Assembly: GCA_002841405.1 (NCBI GenBank)
Contig: PGZR01000038.1
Location: 1 to 58,410, forward strand
Reading direction: 5' to 3'
Source of the DNA: Firmicutes bacterium HGW-Firmicutes-4
GTDB taxonomy: Bacteria > Bacillota > Clostridia > Eubacteriales > Eubacteriaceae
DNA: 58,410 bases
Positions 28,149-36,884 of this stretch are shown here, in pieces. The position numbers and the translations under genes are program-made. The notes beneath the pieces are model-generated. The model made no database searches, had not been told where the DNA came from, and saw only the letters and a program-made list of their open reading frames with translations. Positions within the stretch are counted from its first letter, which is position 1; the number at the start of each line of letters is the position of its first letter.

Positions 28149-28181
28149 AAAAAAGCAACCCTTTTAAAGATTGCTTTTTAT
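28149..28181 (-). terminator. Intrinsic terminator after the NSS transporter
   Basis: Minus strand AAAAAGCAA/TTGCTTTTTT stem ending in a T run, 35 bp downstream of the transporter stop. Confidence 0.8.
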
Positions 28182-28215
28182 GAGGCGGGGACGTTTTATC
28201 GCCGCTGTCGCCACG

Positions 28216-29568
28216 TCAATATTTAATCACACCCAGTGCCTCTAAAATTGAACTGATCAGAATCCCAACAATACAAAGGGGGGCAAAATATTTGATCATA
28301 ATAATAAATAGTTTTTCCCGTTTAAAGGGTGAGGACAGTTTGACCTCATCGGTGATAATCTTCGTTTCCAGCACATGACCAACAAGGATACAGGTGAAGA
28401 TGGCTCCCACTGGCATCAAAATCGAGTTCGTAATGAAATCGAAGAAATCCAGAAAAGCGAACCCAAAAATGTGTACATTACTCCATATCCCCTGCCCCAA
28501 TGAAGATGGTATCCCCACCAGAATTGTCAGCATCGCGACAATCAGTACCCCTTTTTTTCGTTCCCACTTAAACTGATCGCAGGCGGTTGCGACCACCGCT
28601 TCCATCAGCGAAATCGACGATGTCAGCGCGGCAAATAACACCAGCAAGAAAAAGGCGCCGCCCATCACATTTCCAAAGCCCATCGTTTCAAATACCTTGG
28701 GCAGGGTTACAAACATCAGCCCGGGTCCCTTGTTGAGAGCGGCAGGATCGCCACCTGAAAAAGCAAACACGGCGGGGATGATCATAAACCCGGCTAATAT
28801 CGCAATACCGGCGTCAAACAATTCAATTTGCTTGACTGACGCTTCCAGATCTTCTTTTTTACTGAGATAAGAACCATAGGTAACCATGATCCCCATGGCC
28901 AGAGAGAGGGAGTAAAACATCTGCCCCATCGCCGCCAACACCGCCTGAAAGCTGAAATTAGCCAGATCCGGATATAAGAAATACCACACTCCGGCCATGG
29001 CGCCGGGCTGCATAATCGAATAGATCGACAAAAAAACAGACATTACGATCAACACTGGCATTAATATTTTACTGGCTTTCTCGATACCGTCCTTGACCCC
29101 TCGAATCACCACAAAGGTGGTGGCCAGCACAAAAATCGACTGCCAGATAATCGGTTCTACGGGTTGGGCGATATAGCCCGAAAAATAATCCCCACCGGCG
29201 GTTGCCATACCGCCACCGGTCGCAAAAACGGCAAAATATTTAATCACCCAGCCCCCGATAACACTGTAATAGGGCAGAATCAGAAACGCTACCAATGAGG
29301 CAATAATGCCCACAAAACTGAAGCGTTTGTCCAAGGCCCGGTAGGCACCCACGGGGCTCAGCTGGGTTTTTCGGCCAATCGCCAGTTCGGCCGTCATAAT
29401 GGCAAACCCCAGGGTTACCACAAAAATCAGGTAGATCACCAAAAAGAGGCCGCCACCATATTTTGCCGCCAAATAGGGAAATCGCCAGATATTCCCCAGC
29501 CCCACTGCCGATCCGGCTGCCGCCAGCACAAATCCTATTTTACTTGAAAACTCACTGCGTTTCTCCAC
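28216..29568 (-). CDS. Neurotransmitter:sodium symporter family (NSS/SNF) transporter
   Basis: A 450-residue transporter with about eleven or twelve helices of the LeuT fold, which couples Na+ entry to uptake of amino acids or related amines. Helix 1 carries the family motif GSAVGLGNIWRFPYLAAKYG, which holds Na+ and substrate ligands. The start is GTG 29568, with GGAGGAATTGG directly upstream. Substrate cannot be read from sequence. It suits an organism with a sodium gradient. Confidence 0.93.
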   Translation of the reverse strand: MEKRSEFSSKIGFVLAAAGSAVGLGNIWRFPYLAAKYGGGLFLVIYLIFVVTLGFAIMTAELAIGRKTQLSPVGAYRALDKRFSFVGIIASLVAFLILPYYSVIGGWVIKYFAVFATGGGMATAGGDYFSGYIAQPVEPIIWQSIFVLATTFVVIRGVKDGIEKASKILMPVLIVMSVFLSIYSIMQPGAMAGVWYFLYPDLANFSFQAVLAAMGQMFYSLSLAMGIMVTYGSYLSKKEDLEASVKQIELFDAGIAILAGFMIIPAVFAFSGGDPAALNKGPGLMFVTLPKVFETMGFGNVMGGAFFLLVLFAALTSSISLMEAVVATACDQFKWERKKGVLIVAMLTILVGIPSSLGQGIWSNVHIFGFAFLDFFDFITNSILMPVGAIFTCILVGHVLETKIITDEVKLSSPFKREKLFIIMIKYFAPLCIVGILISSILEALGVIKY

Positions 29569-29808
29569 ACCAATTCCTCCAACCGTTTCTATTTCAAATT
29601 TCTTTTGTGAGCGTTTCCCGCTCTCGTTTTGTCAGCGAGTCCCAAATTAATTCGCACCTTACTATTTTAACCGTTTTAAAAATTTTTGCCAGTACTATTT
29701 TTCATCGGTCTCTGTTAGCGAAAGTGGTTTCAAAAAAGCAACTGGGCAGCACTAATGAAATGCCCGCTGCAACGAAAATTAATTTTTGCTTAATGCTGGC
29801 CGACAGGC

Positions 29809-29837
29809 TTGACTATCTACAATAGATCGATTATAAT
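29809..29837 (+). promoter_or_regulatory. Sigma-A promoter of the riboswitch-protease unit
   Basis: TTGACT (29809-29814), a 17-bp spacer and a perfect TATAAT (29832-29837). Transcription from about 29844 would give a leader of about 370 nt holding both riboswitches. Confidence 0.8.
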
Positions 29838-29915
29838 TTAGCTTAAATAAACGCATTATAATATATTAATAGTTGATATAATAATATGTTAATAATCGTT
29901 GTGGGAACGAATTGA

Positions 29916-29997
29916 ATAAAACTTCGGCAAAATTATCGAAAGATAATGACGCAAAGCTATAGGGGCTTAACCACATGGAAAGCCAGCCAGTTGCATA
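29916..29997 (+). promoter_or_regulatory. Cyclic di-GMP-I (GEMM-I) riboswitch, first copy
   Basis: Conserved aptamer elements appear in order: CGGCAAAATTATC, a GAAA tetraloop, GATAATGACGCAAAGCTA, AGGGGCTTAA, ATGGAAAGCC and AGCCAGTTGC. The P2 stem AATTATC/GATAAT closes a GAAA loop that docks into the P3 side in known structures, and the GACGCAAAGC core that contacts c-di-GMP is exact. The terminal GCAA/TTGC closes P1. A terminator follows 20 bp later. Confidence 0.93.
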
Positions 29998-30016
29998 AAT
30001 ATTGTTGATATAACTG

Positions 30017-30051
30017 TGTGCAACGTGCGATGCGTTGCACATTTTTATTTT
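30017..30051 (+). terminator. Terminator after the first c-di-GMP riboswitch
   Basis: A 10-bp stem TGTGCAACGT/GCGTTGCACA with a 5-nt loop, followed by TTTTTATTTT. It is the likely expression platform of riboswitch 1. Confidence 0.9.
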
Positions 30052-30061
30052 GCCAGGAAAA

Positions 30062-30143
30062 CAAAATATTTGGCAAACTCACTGAAAGGTGAGGACGCAA
30101 AGCTAAAGGGCCTAAGTAGTTTTATATGGCAGCCAGTTGCAAA
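30062..30143 (+). promoter_or_regulatory. Cyclic di-GMP-I (GEMM-I) riboswitch, second copy
   Basis: TTTGGCAAACTCACT, a GAAA tetraloop, GGTGAGGACGCAAAGCTA, AGGGCCTAA, ATGGCAGCC and CAGTTGC match the GEMM-I consensus more closely than the first copy does. Core and tetraloop are the same in both; the stems differ in sequence but keep pairing. Its own terminator follows. Confidence 0.96.
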
Positions 30144-30165
30144 ACAGTCTCTTTTTAAAGACTTT

Positions 30166-30197
30166 AAAGGCAGCGCGGCAAAACGTTGCTTTTTTTA
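30166..30197 (+). terminator. Terminator after the second c-di-GMP riboswitch
   Basis: AAAGGCAGCG pairs with CGTTGCTTTT (10 bp with G-T pairs) around an 8-nt loop and runs into seven T residues, 20 bp before the protease start codon. It is the second expression platform. Confidence 0.88.
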
Positions 30198-30217
30198 TTT
30201 GAGAGGAGAGCGCAAAA

Positions 30218-31249
30218 ATGAAAAAGATCAAGAAATTAAGCCGACTATCAATCAGTTTCGTTTTTATTATGAGCTATCTATCGACCGGTTTAGTGTATGC
30301 CGCCAATCACGAACATTATCCGAATGATCCTTATCTGGGTACTTCCTGGCAGTATGCAAAGGTCGGGATTGATAATAGCTGGGATGCAATTAATACCGAG
30401 CATGAAATCGTGGTGGCGGTTCTGGACACCGGTTTGGATGTTAATCTGACTGATTTAGCGGGCCGGATCACGACCGGGTATGATTTTCTAAGAGATACGC
30501 CCGATATGATTGATACCCATGGCCATGGCACGATGGTGAGCAGCAGTATTGCGGCCGTGGCCAATAATGGGATCGGGATTGCCGGCGCCGCCGGAACGGC
30601 CAATGTCAAGATCGCCCCCTATCGGATTGGCGATACGACACTTAATAATGACGCTGTCTATGCCGCGATTATGGATGCGTCAAACCGCGAAGAAGTTCGG
30701 ATTATCAATTTAAGTATTGGTTCGTATGAGTATAACCCGAGTCAGGCCGAGGCCATTGCCTATGCGATCAGCAAAGGCAAGATAATTATTGCGGCGGCCG
30801 GAAATCATGGCGAAGAGATCGCCGGGGTTGATCCTTATTATTATCCGGCCTCTTATCCGGGGGTTATCGCGGTCGGTTCGCTGGGTTTAAACGGGGAGAT
30901 TGCGGCTTTTTCGCAGTTTAATGATGCGGTCGATTTTTATGCCCCGGGCGAGAGCCTGATGGTGCTGCGTCCCGGCAACGGTTATGGCTGGGAGGATGGC
31001 ACATCTTTTTCAGCAGCGATTGTTTCCGGTATTGGCGCAAGTTTACTGGCTCAGGATCCTACCTTAACGGCGGATGAGGTTGAGTCTTTATTAATAGAAA
31101 CCGCCCTGAGTTTTAGTGAAGCCGGGCCAGCCAATGGTCATGGTTTGGTGCAGGCGGATCAAGCGTTGGCAAAATTGAAGAGTCGAAGGGCTCTGGCTTA
31201 TGTCCACGAGCATACCAGTATGGCGATAAACCTGTGGCAATTACGTTAA
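30218..31249 (+). CDS. Secreted subtilisin-like serine protease (S8)
   Basis: A 343-residue exported protease with a signal peptide at about 1-28, cut near VYA-AN. The S8 catalytic triad is complete: Asp70 in VLDTGLD, His103 in DTHGHGTMV and Ser263 in DGTSFSAA, with the oxyanion Asn196 in AAAGNHG. It has no long prodomain, no LPXTG motif and no C-terminal membrane anchor, so it is predicted to be released or loosely bound. ATG 30218 follows GAGAGGAGAG. Expression passes through two c-di-GMP riboswitch-terminator units, so protease level should follow c-di-GMP. The target is unknown; a surface adhesin is a reasonable guess by analogy with riboswitch-controlled proteases in Clostridioides. Confidence 0.94.
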   Translation: MKKIKKLSRLSISFVFIMSYLSTGLVYAANHEHYPNDPYLGTSWQYAKVGIDNSWDAINTEHEIVVAVLDTGLDVNLTDLAGRITTGYDFLRDTPDMIDTHGHGTMVSSSIAAVANNGIGIAGAAGTANVKIAPYRIGDTTLNNDAVYAAIMDASNREEVRIINLSIGSYEYNPSQAEAIAYAISKGKIIIAAAGNHGEEIAGVDPYYYPASYPGVIAVGSLGLNGEIAAFSQFNDAVDFYAPGESLMVLRPGNGYGWEDGTSFSAAIVSGIGASLLAQDPTLTADEVESLLIETALSFSEAGPANGHGLVQADQALAKLKSRRALAYVHEHTSMAINLWQLR

Positions 31250-31290
31250 GGTTAAAGCGACTAGCCATATAACACCCGCAAATTTATGCC

Positions 31291-31331
31291 AAAATACCTT
31301 CAGCTGATTAATAGCGGAAGGTATTTTTTTT
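31291..31331. terminator. Bidirectional terminator between the protease and epimerase copy A
   Basis: Stem AAATACCTTC/GAAGGTATTT with flanking A and T runs. It ends the plus-strand protease and the convergent epimerase, whose stop codon it touches. Confidence 0.85.
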
Positions 31332-32300
31332 ATTGATAATATTCTTGATACCAGGCCACAAATTTTTCAATCCCGGCTTCAATGCTGGTTTCCGGTTTGA
31401 AGTTGATGTCACGCTCAAGATCACTGACATCGGCATAGGTACGCAAGACATCACCAGGCTGCATCTCCATGTAGATCTTTTGGGCCTCGATCCCCAGGGC
31501 TGATTCTAAGGCCTTGATAAAGCGCATCAGCGGCACCGGTTTATTATTGCCGATATATCATCCTTGCTTTCATCCCAGTCGCAGATGGCCACCGGCGGCA
31601 TATCAATCAGGCGGTAAACGCCTTCCACAATATCATCAATATAGGTAAAATCACGCTCCATCTTGCCGTGATTAAACACCTTAATCGGGTTTCCTGCTAA
31701 AATATCCCGGGTGAAGGAAAAGTAAGCCATATCCGGCCGGCCCCAAGGACCGTAGACCGTAAAAAAACGGAGCCCGGTTGTTGGAATGCCGTAAAGATGG
31801 CTATAGCTATGGGCCATCAGCTCATTGGCCTTTTTGGTCGCCGCATAAAGACTGACCGGGTGATCGACCGAATCATTGGTGGAAAACGGAACAACCGTAT
31901 TGCCGCCATAGACCGAGCTTGATGAGGCATAAAGCAAATGTGCCACCGGATAATGACGACACGCTTCCAGGATATTCATAAAACCAATTAAATTGGAGTC
32001 CACATAGGCATCGGGGTTTTCGATCGAATAACGAACCCCCGCCTGGGCGGCCAGGTTGATAACATGGGTGGGCTGGTAGCGCTCAAAAATAGTGTTAATC
32101 TCGGCTTTGTTTTTAAGATCTGCCTTCTGAAAAACAAAATTTTGATAAAACCCCAATCGGTCAAGCCGGGAATGCTTCAAGCCGGGATCATAATAGTCAT
32201 TGAGATTATCGATGCCGATAACCTCAAGGCCCTTCTCCAAAAGATAAAATGATAAGTGAAAACCAATAAAACCAGCCGCCCCAGTTACTAAAATTTTCAT
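31330..32300 (-). pseudogene. UDP-glucuronate 4-epimerase-like gene, copy A, broken by a frameshifting deletion
   Basis: The 5' frame (ATG 32300) encodes an extended SDR: NAD motif [17 protein letters not shown] and catalytic YAATK, to about residue 250 ([11 protein letters not shown]). The 3' frame then continues from about 31545 ([12 protein letters not shown]) to TAA at 31330. The family normally has about 10-15 residues between these parts (ending in a YxIYNIGN pattern); they are missing and the frames do not match. The enzyme converts UDP-glucuronate to UDP-galacturonate. Copy B lies 2.9 kb upstream in the same direction and is broken at the same hinge. Confidence 0.85.
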
Positions 32301-32322
32301 AAATGATAAACCTCTTTCTTAG
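31330..32322 (-). repeat. Long direct repeat, copy A
   Basis: The epimerase gene and its 20-bp leader (AAAGAGGTTTATCATTT before the start) recur at 34262-35247 in the same orientation, with high identity by eye. The repeats flank the ydcF-like and ugd genes. Confidence 0.85.
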
Positions 32323-32452
32323 TCAATTTGTCCGCTTCATAAGGTATTTTTTATTTAAAGACACCCTGCATTACTGGACGTGTTATCCTAAACTTGTTAC
32401 AATTAAGCATGAGAGTTTCATATCACCTAGAAACCCCCGGAAGGAACGCCAG

Positions 32453-32979
32453 ATGACCAAGGTTAAAACTTTTTTGAAGATAATCGTTAAAGGGCTTTAC
32501 TTTACTCAGCTGCTGATTTTTATTGCTGCCGTTAGTCTGGGTATCTACCTTTTTGCCGATACCGACCGAGCCGTCCAAGGGTTTGCCCGGTATCTGGTGG
32601 TTGAGAAAAACATCCAGCCCGCCGATGTGATCGTCGTGACCAGCGGCGAAGAAGACCCGCTGCGCATCGCTGAAGGCTTGCTGAGGCGACCTACACCATT
32701 GATGATCAGGCCACGTCCACCATTGAAAACGCCACCTGTCAGGAGGCCTATGTTAAAGACCACCCGGTTCAGTCAATACTGGTTGTTTTTTCCCCGCCCC
32801 AATCAAGAAGAGGGCTGCTGGCTTTTCAGCATACGTTTAAAGATTTACCCATTTACGTCAGCTATTCAGACCACTCCAGCTACCAACCAGAGCAGCTTTT
32901 TGACAGCAAGGTGACCCGGGAAATGTTTAATAGCCAGGCCCCCAAGTTTGTCTATTATTTTTTCAAATATTCATTTTGA
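32453..32979 (+). pseudogene. DUF218 (YdcF/ElyC-like) membrane protein gene with internal deletion and frameshift
   Basis: The 5' part (ATG 32453, AAGGA upstream) encodes a membrane anchor and the DUF218 start: QPADVIVVTSGEEDPLRIAE. After about codon 76 the reading frame must change near 32683. The 3' part then reads TIDDQATSTIENATCQEAY, then SILVVFSPPQSRRGLLAF, and ends at TGA 32977-32979, matching the C-terminal half of the family. The missing middle would hold the region usually reading like LIVSGG. DUF218 proteins act in envelope polysaccharide metabolism. It faces away from epimerase copy A. Confidence 0.75.
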
Positions 32980-33081
32980 AACGGCATCTCATATAGCCTC
33001 ACACATCTGCTAACCTGTCTTGCCCTCAGAGCGTGGTGCCGCTTCTATCATAAGTTCATAAGTTAGTGGCAGGCCCGCTAC

Positions 33082-34248
33082 TCAATCCCTGCTAAACAAA
33101 TCTCGGGTATACATCTTCTCTACCACGTCCTCCAGCTCCTGCGAAAGTCTGTTGGCAACGATCACGTCGCAGATCTCCTTAAACGCATCCAGATCTTTGA
33201 TTACCCTTGAATTAAAGAATTCCGCTTCTGCCAAGGCCGGTTCAAAAACGACCACCTCAATGCCCTTGGCCTTGATCCGTTTCATGACGCCCTGGATGGC
33301 CGATTGGCGGAAGTTATCCGAATCCATTTTCATGGTCAGCCGGAAGATCCCCACCGTTTTGGGATTACGACTGATAATCATCTCGGCAATGTGGTCTTTC
33401 CGGGTACGGTTGGCATCGACAATGGCCGACATAATATTTTGCGGAACATCGGCATAATTGGCCAGCAGCTGTTTGGTGTCCTTGGGCAGACAATAACCGC
33501 CGTAGCCAAAGGACGGGTTGTTGTAATGGTTGCCAATGCGGCTGTCCAGACAGACCCCTTCAATGATCTGTTTGGTATCCAGGCCCCGCACTTCGGCATA
33601 AGAATCCAGTTCATTAAAATACGCCACCCGCAGGGCCAGGTAGGTATTGGCAAAGAGTTTAATGGCTTCGGCCTCGGTGGATCCGGTATATAAAATCGGG
33701 ATCTCTTGTTTGATGGCCCCCGCCGCCAGCAGTTCCGCAAAAACAGTGGCCCGTTCGCTCTGTTCCCCCACTACAATCCGGGTGGGATAGAGATTATCAT
33801 ACAGCGCCTTGCCCTCTCTCAGAAATTCCGGCGAAAAGATAATATTATCGGTCTCAAACATGGCTTTGACTTTTTCGGTATAACCGACCGGTACCGTCGA
33901 TTTGATCACCATCACCGCCTCTGGATTGATCGACAGCACCGTGGCAATCACCGCTTCCACCGACCGGGTATTAAAATAATTCTTAACCGGATCATAATTT
34001 GTCGGCGTTGCAATGATCACATACTCCGCCTCCTGATAAGCCTGGTAACTGTCCGTGGTGGCCGTCAGATTTAATTCTCGCGTTGCCAGATAGTCTTGAA
34101 TATCGGCGTCAATAATTGGTGATTTATGATTGTTGATCAGCGCCACTTTTTCATGGATAATATCCACGGCGGTGACTTCATTGTGCTGGGCTAATAAAAT
34201 CGCATTGGATAAACCAACATAACCGGTTCCTGCTACTGTTATTTTCAT
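33082..34248 (-). CDS. ugd: UDP-glucose 6-dehydrogenase
   Basis: A 388-residue NAD-dependent enzyme oxidising UDP-glucose to UDP-glucuronate. Motifs: [10 protein letters not shown] (Rossmann), [23 protein letters not shown], and the catalytic Cys in [11 protein letters not shown]; the length matches the short class. ATG 34248 follows AAGGAGCGACGG; a longer frame up to 34377 is only a shadow of the epimerase. It starts 13 bp after epimerase copy B, so the two formed an operon for UDP-glucuronate and UDP-galacturonate supply to the polysaccharide locus. Confidence 0.96.
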   Translation of the reverse strand: MKITVAGTGYVGLSNAILLAQHNEVTAVDIIHEKVALINNHKSPIIDADIQDYLATRELNLTATTDSYQAYQEAEYVIIATPTNYDPVKNYFNTRSVEAVIATVLSINPEAVMVIKSTVPVGYTEKVKAMFETDNIIFSPEFLREGKALYDNLYPTRIVVGEQSERATVFAELLAAGAIKQEIPILYTGSTEAEAIKLFANTYLALRVAYFNELDSYAEVRGLDTKQIIEGVCLDSRIGNHYNNPSFGYGGYCLPKDTKQLLANYADVPQNIMSAIVDANRTRKDHIAEMIISRNPKTVGIFRLTMKMDSDNFRQSAIQGVMKRIKAKGIEVVVFEPALAEAEFFNSRVIKDLDAFKEICDVIVANRLSQELEDVVEKMYTRDLFSRD

Positions 34249-34261
34249 TTTCCGTCGCTCC

Positions 34262-35225
34262 TTATGATTCTGATTGGTAATATTCCAGATACCAGGCCAC
34301 AAATTTTTCAATCCCCGCTTCAATGCTGGTTTCCGGTTTAAAGTTGATATCACGCTCCAGATCACTGACATCGGCATAGGTTCTTAAGACATCACCTGGC
34401 TGCATCTCCATGTAGATCTTTTGGGCCTCGATCCCCAGGGCTGATTCTAAGGCCTTGATAAAGCGCATCAGCGGCACCGGTTTATTATTGCCGATAATCC
34501 CAGTCACTGATGGCCACCGGGGGCTTATCGACCAGGCGGTAAATGCCTTCTACAATATCATCAATATAGGTAAAATCGCGCTCCATCTTGCCGTGATTAA
34601 AGACCTTAATCGGATTTCCCGCTAAAATATCCCGGGTGAAGGAAAAGTAAGCCATATCCGGCCGGCCCCAGGGGCCATAGACCGTAAAAAAGCGGAGCCC
34701 GGTTGTCGGAATGCCGTAAAGATGGCTATAACTATGGGCCATCAGCTCATTGGCCTTTTTGGTCGCCGCATAAAGACTGACCGGGTGATCGACCGGGGCA
34801 TTGGTCGAAAACGGAACGACCGTATTGCCGCCATAGACCGAGCTTGATGAAGCATAAAGCAAATGGTTGACCGGATAATGGCGACACGCTTCCAGGATAT
34901 TCATAAAACCGATTAAATTGGAGTCCACATAGGCATCAGGGTTTTCGATCGAATAACGGACCCCCGCCTGGGCGGCCAGGTTAATGACATGAGTTGGCTG
35001 GTAGCGCTCAAAAATAGCGTCGATCTCGGCTTTGTTTTTAAGATCAGCCTGATGAAAAACAAAATTCGGATAAAGCCCCAACTGGTCAAGCCGGGACTTC
35101 TTCAAGCCAGGTTCATAATAGTCATTGAGATTATCAATGCCGATGACGTCAATTTGCTGCACCAACAGATACTGCGATAAGTGAAAACCAATAAAACCAG
35201 CCGCTCCAGTTACTAAAATTGTCAT
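34262..35225 (-). pseudogene. UDP-glucuronate 4-epimerase-like gene, copy B, broken by a frameshifting deletion
   Basis: Same architecture as copy [18 protein letters not shown] and YAATK are intact, and the 5' frame ends at AISDWD near 34497. The 3' frame resumes at [10 protein letters not shown] and runs to the stop at 34262. Relative to copy A, 15 more bases are missing on the left and the right edge differs by one base, so the two breaks are different events at one hinge, and the resulting frames differ. If both are truly dead, UDP-galacturonate would have to come from elsewhere, for example the epimerase at 45.9 kb. Confidence 0.85.
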
Positions 35226-35247
35226 AAATGATAAACCTCTTTCTCCG
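34262..35247 (-). repeat. Long direct repeat, copy B
   Basis: Second copy of the epimerase repeat. Recombination with copy A would remove ugd and the ydcF-like gene. Confidence 0.85.
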
Positions 35248-35519
35248 TCTATCGCTATTTGCCCGCTTCATAAATGAATCATCGCAGGCCGACTATCAAA
35301 ACCCCACTGTATGATAAAACTCTTGACTCCCGTGAACTACGCAAGTGAGATTTCACTGACGGAATATAAACGTTCCAATTTTTCAATAAGACCAGCTAAT
35401 AAAAGTCAATAATTAATTTCATATTTTTTAAAAAATTAGGATTAATAAAAATAGCATGGCAAACAAGCCATCAAATAATCCGAACAATGGCCAAAATATC
35501 AGTTAATAAAAATTCAGGG
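35248..35519. other. Intergenic region and IS110 right flank
   Basis: No gene seen. It holds the upstream region of epimerase copy B and the 3' flank of the IS110 remnant. A perfect inverted repeat AGTGA-GATT-TCACT lies at 35344-35357, a half-site pattern like Crp/Fnr operators. No clear -35/-10 pair was found. Confidence 0.4.
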
Positions 35520-36467
35520 TTAAGCGGCCAAAGTGAGGCCGGAACGGTTGCTGTTTCGCCAGGACTTATGATCTTCAGGGCGCCTGAATTCAAAAGGTTT
35601 TTGATCACGGAGAACCGCAAAGATATAATGAAGCAACTTATGCATGACAGCAACTAGAGCGACCTTTTTCTTCTTATTCTGGCATTTATTCAGATAATAA
35701 TCCCGTAGAATGGGATTAATCGGATCGCCTTTGCTGGTGGTGCGGATGGAACCCAGCGCTGCTGTTCTTTAAGACCAACCTGATTGTTCTGAAACATTTC
35801 AATCCCATCAAGGTGATACTGGATTTTGCAGCTGAGGTTAGAAAACTCCATCGGCATTGAAAGGCAGAGCTGAGCCATTTCAACGAGCTTGGCAACCTTT
35901 TTCTGTCCCCATATAAGCCCCTTGCGACTGGTTGATGCCATCATTTTTGCCAGTGTGTCCGGACTTTCAGAAAGCATAGCCTAAGGCGTCGGATAATCTC
36001 TGAGAATTTTCAGTGAGGTCTTGCCAAAAGGATCACTAAACACATCCAGATAACCCGAAAACAACAGATAAAGATCGGTGCACAGCCGATTTTTCAGTTC
36101 AGTCAGCATATCCGAAATTGAATAGTACTCACGCAACAACATCCGCAGGGCAAGAATCTGGGGTTCTGGAACTAGCGACGTTGACATTCTGAAATTTAGC
36201 CAGCCGGGCAATGGCTTCTGCATCTTTTGCATCATTTTTTACTTTTCTTAAGTTGAAATTTTTGGTAGAATGAACACATAGAGGATTGAGGTCAAATCCT
36301 TTGAGATCATTCGATTTCAAAAAGAAGAAGAGTGGCAAATGAAAGATACCCGTAGATTCTACAAAGTAGATGGGCTTTTGTTTCAGCCGCTGCTCAAGCA
36401 TGGCGACCACAGAAAACTCTGAGGAAACGTCAATACCGACAACAAAATCACTCAGGAATTCAGACAT
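35520..36467 (-). pseudogene. IS110-family transposase, multiply broken
   Basis: N-terminal DEDD domain pieces are clear: FVVGIDVSSEFSVVAML, IYFVESTGIFHLPLFFFL, and VKNDAKDAEAIARLAKFQ. The frame shifts near 36185 (the sequence continues LVPEPQILALRMLL), then meets an in-frame TAG at 35981-35983 inside PTP*AMLSES. It is interrupted again near 35757, where the whole C-terminal catalytic-serine (Tnp_20) core seems to be deleted, and ends with RTTSKGDPINPILRDYY and MHKLLHYIFAVLR to TAA at 35520. At least three disabling changes are present, so the element cannot move by itself. Confidence 0.88.
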
Positions 36468-36700
36468 AATAAGACAACCTTTCTATTTAAATCAGTCAGA
36501 GTATCCACCAGAAAGAACGCCGGACAACCTTGCATTTGAAACGGGTAACACCCGAAGGTGACACCAACCAGCTAAACACCGAATCGTCCCAGTGGAGTGA
36601 CACGCTTTTCTACGGATAAGACCTTAATTAGAAAAGGGATCCATTAAGCTACGCACATCGATCTCTCTGACAGGGAGATTATAGCACGATGTTTAGGAAA
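36468..36700 (-). other. IS110 left-end non-coding region, candidate bridge-RNA remnant
   Basis: About 230 bp without a gene lie upstream of the dead IS110 transposase. In the IS110 group this stretch encodes the bispecific bridge RNA. On the minus strand it opens with a promoter-like GTGCTATAATC near 36690, and short inverted repeats are present (GGTGTCACC; GGGTGTTACCC). Assignment rests on position; no fold was computed. Confidence 0.4.
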
Positions 36701-36837
36701 ATCATATCCCGGTGTCGCTGATTGAGCCGAACAATTTGTTCGAATTTTGAAAGATCATTCGGGTTCGGTTTTCAACCTTTACCCTAACTCTATCTTACAA
36801 GTTAAGCTGAAAAGTTAAGAGAGTGGCACCGCTACCC

Positions 36838-36884
36838 AATCATCTTTTAATCATCTTTTAATCATCTTTTCAATCATCTTTTCA
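36838..36884. repeat. Short tandem repeat at the 3' end of wzx
   Basis: Four near-identical units (three of AATCATCTTTT, 11 bp, and one CAATCATCTTTT, 12 bp) plus a partial one. On the minus strand each reads AAAAGATGATT, and the wzx stop codon TGA is part of the array, so slippage would change only the last residues. Confidence 0.9.

Noticed and set aside
30016..30327. Open frame of about 100 codons over the second riboswitch and the protease start
   Set aside because: It runs through two terminators and an aptamer, has no ribosome site and is out of frame with the protease.
31527..31560. Programmed frameshift as an explanation for the split epimerases
   Set aside because: No slippery heptamer is present, residues of the family are missing at the joint, and the two copies need different frame changes.
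34249..34377. 43-codon N-terminal extension of ugd
   Set aside because: It is the other reading frame of the epimerase 3' end; the conserved Rossmann motif starts at 34248 with its own ribosome site.
36838..36884. CRISPR-like array
   Set aside because: Units are 11-12 bp with no spacers and no cas genes nearby.
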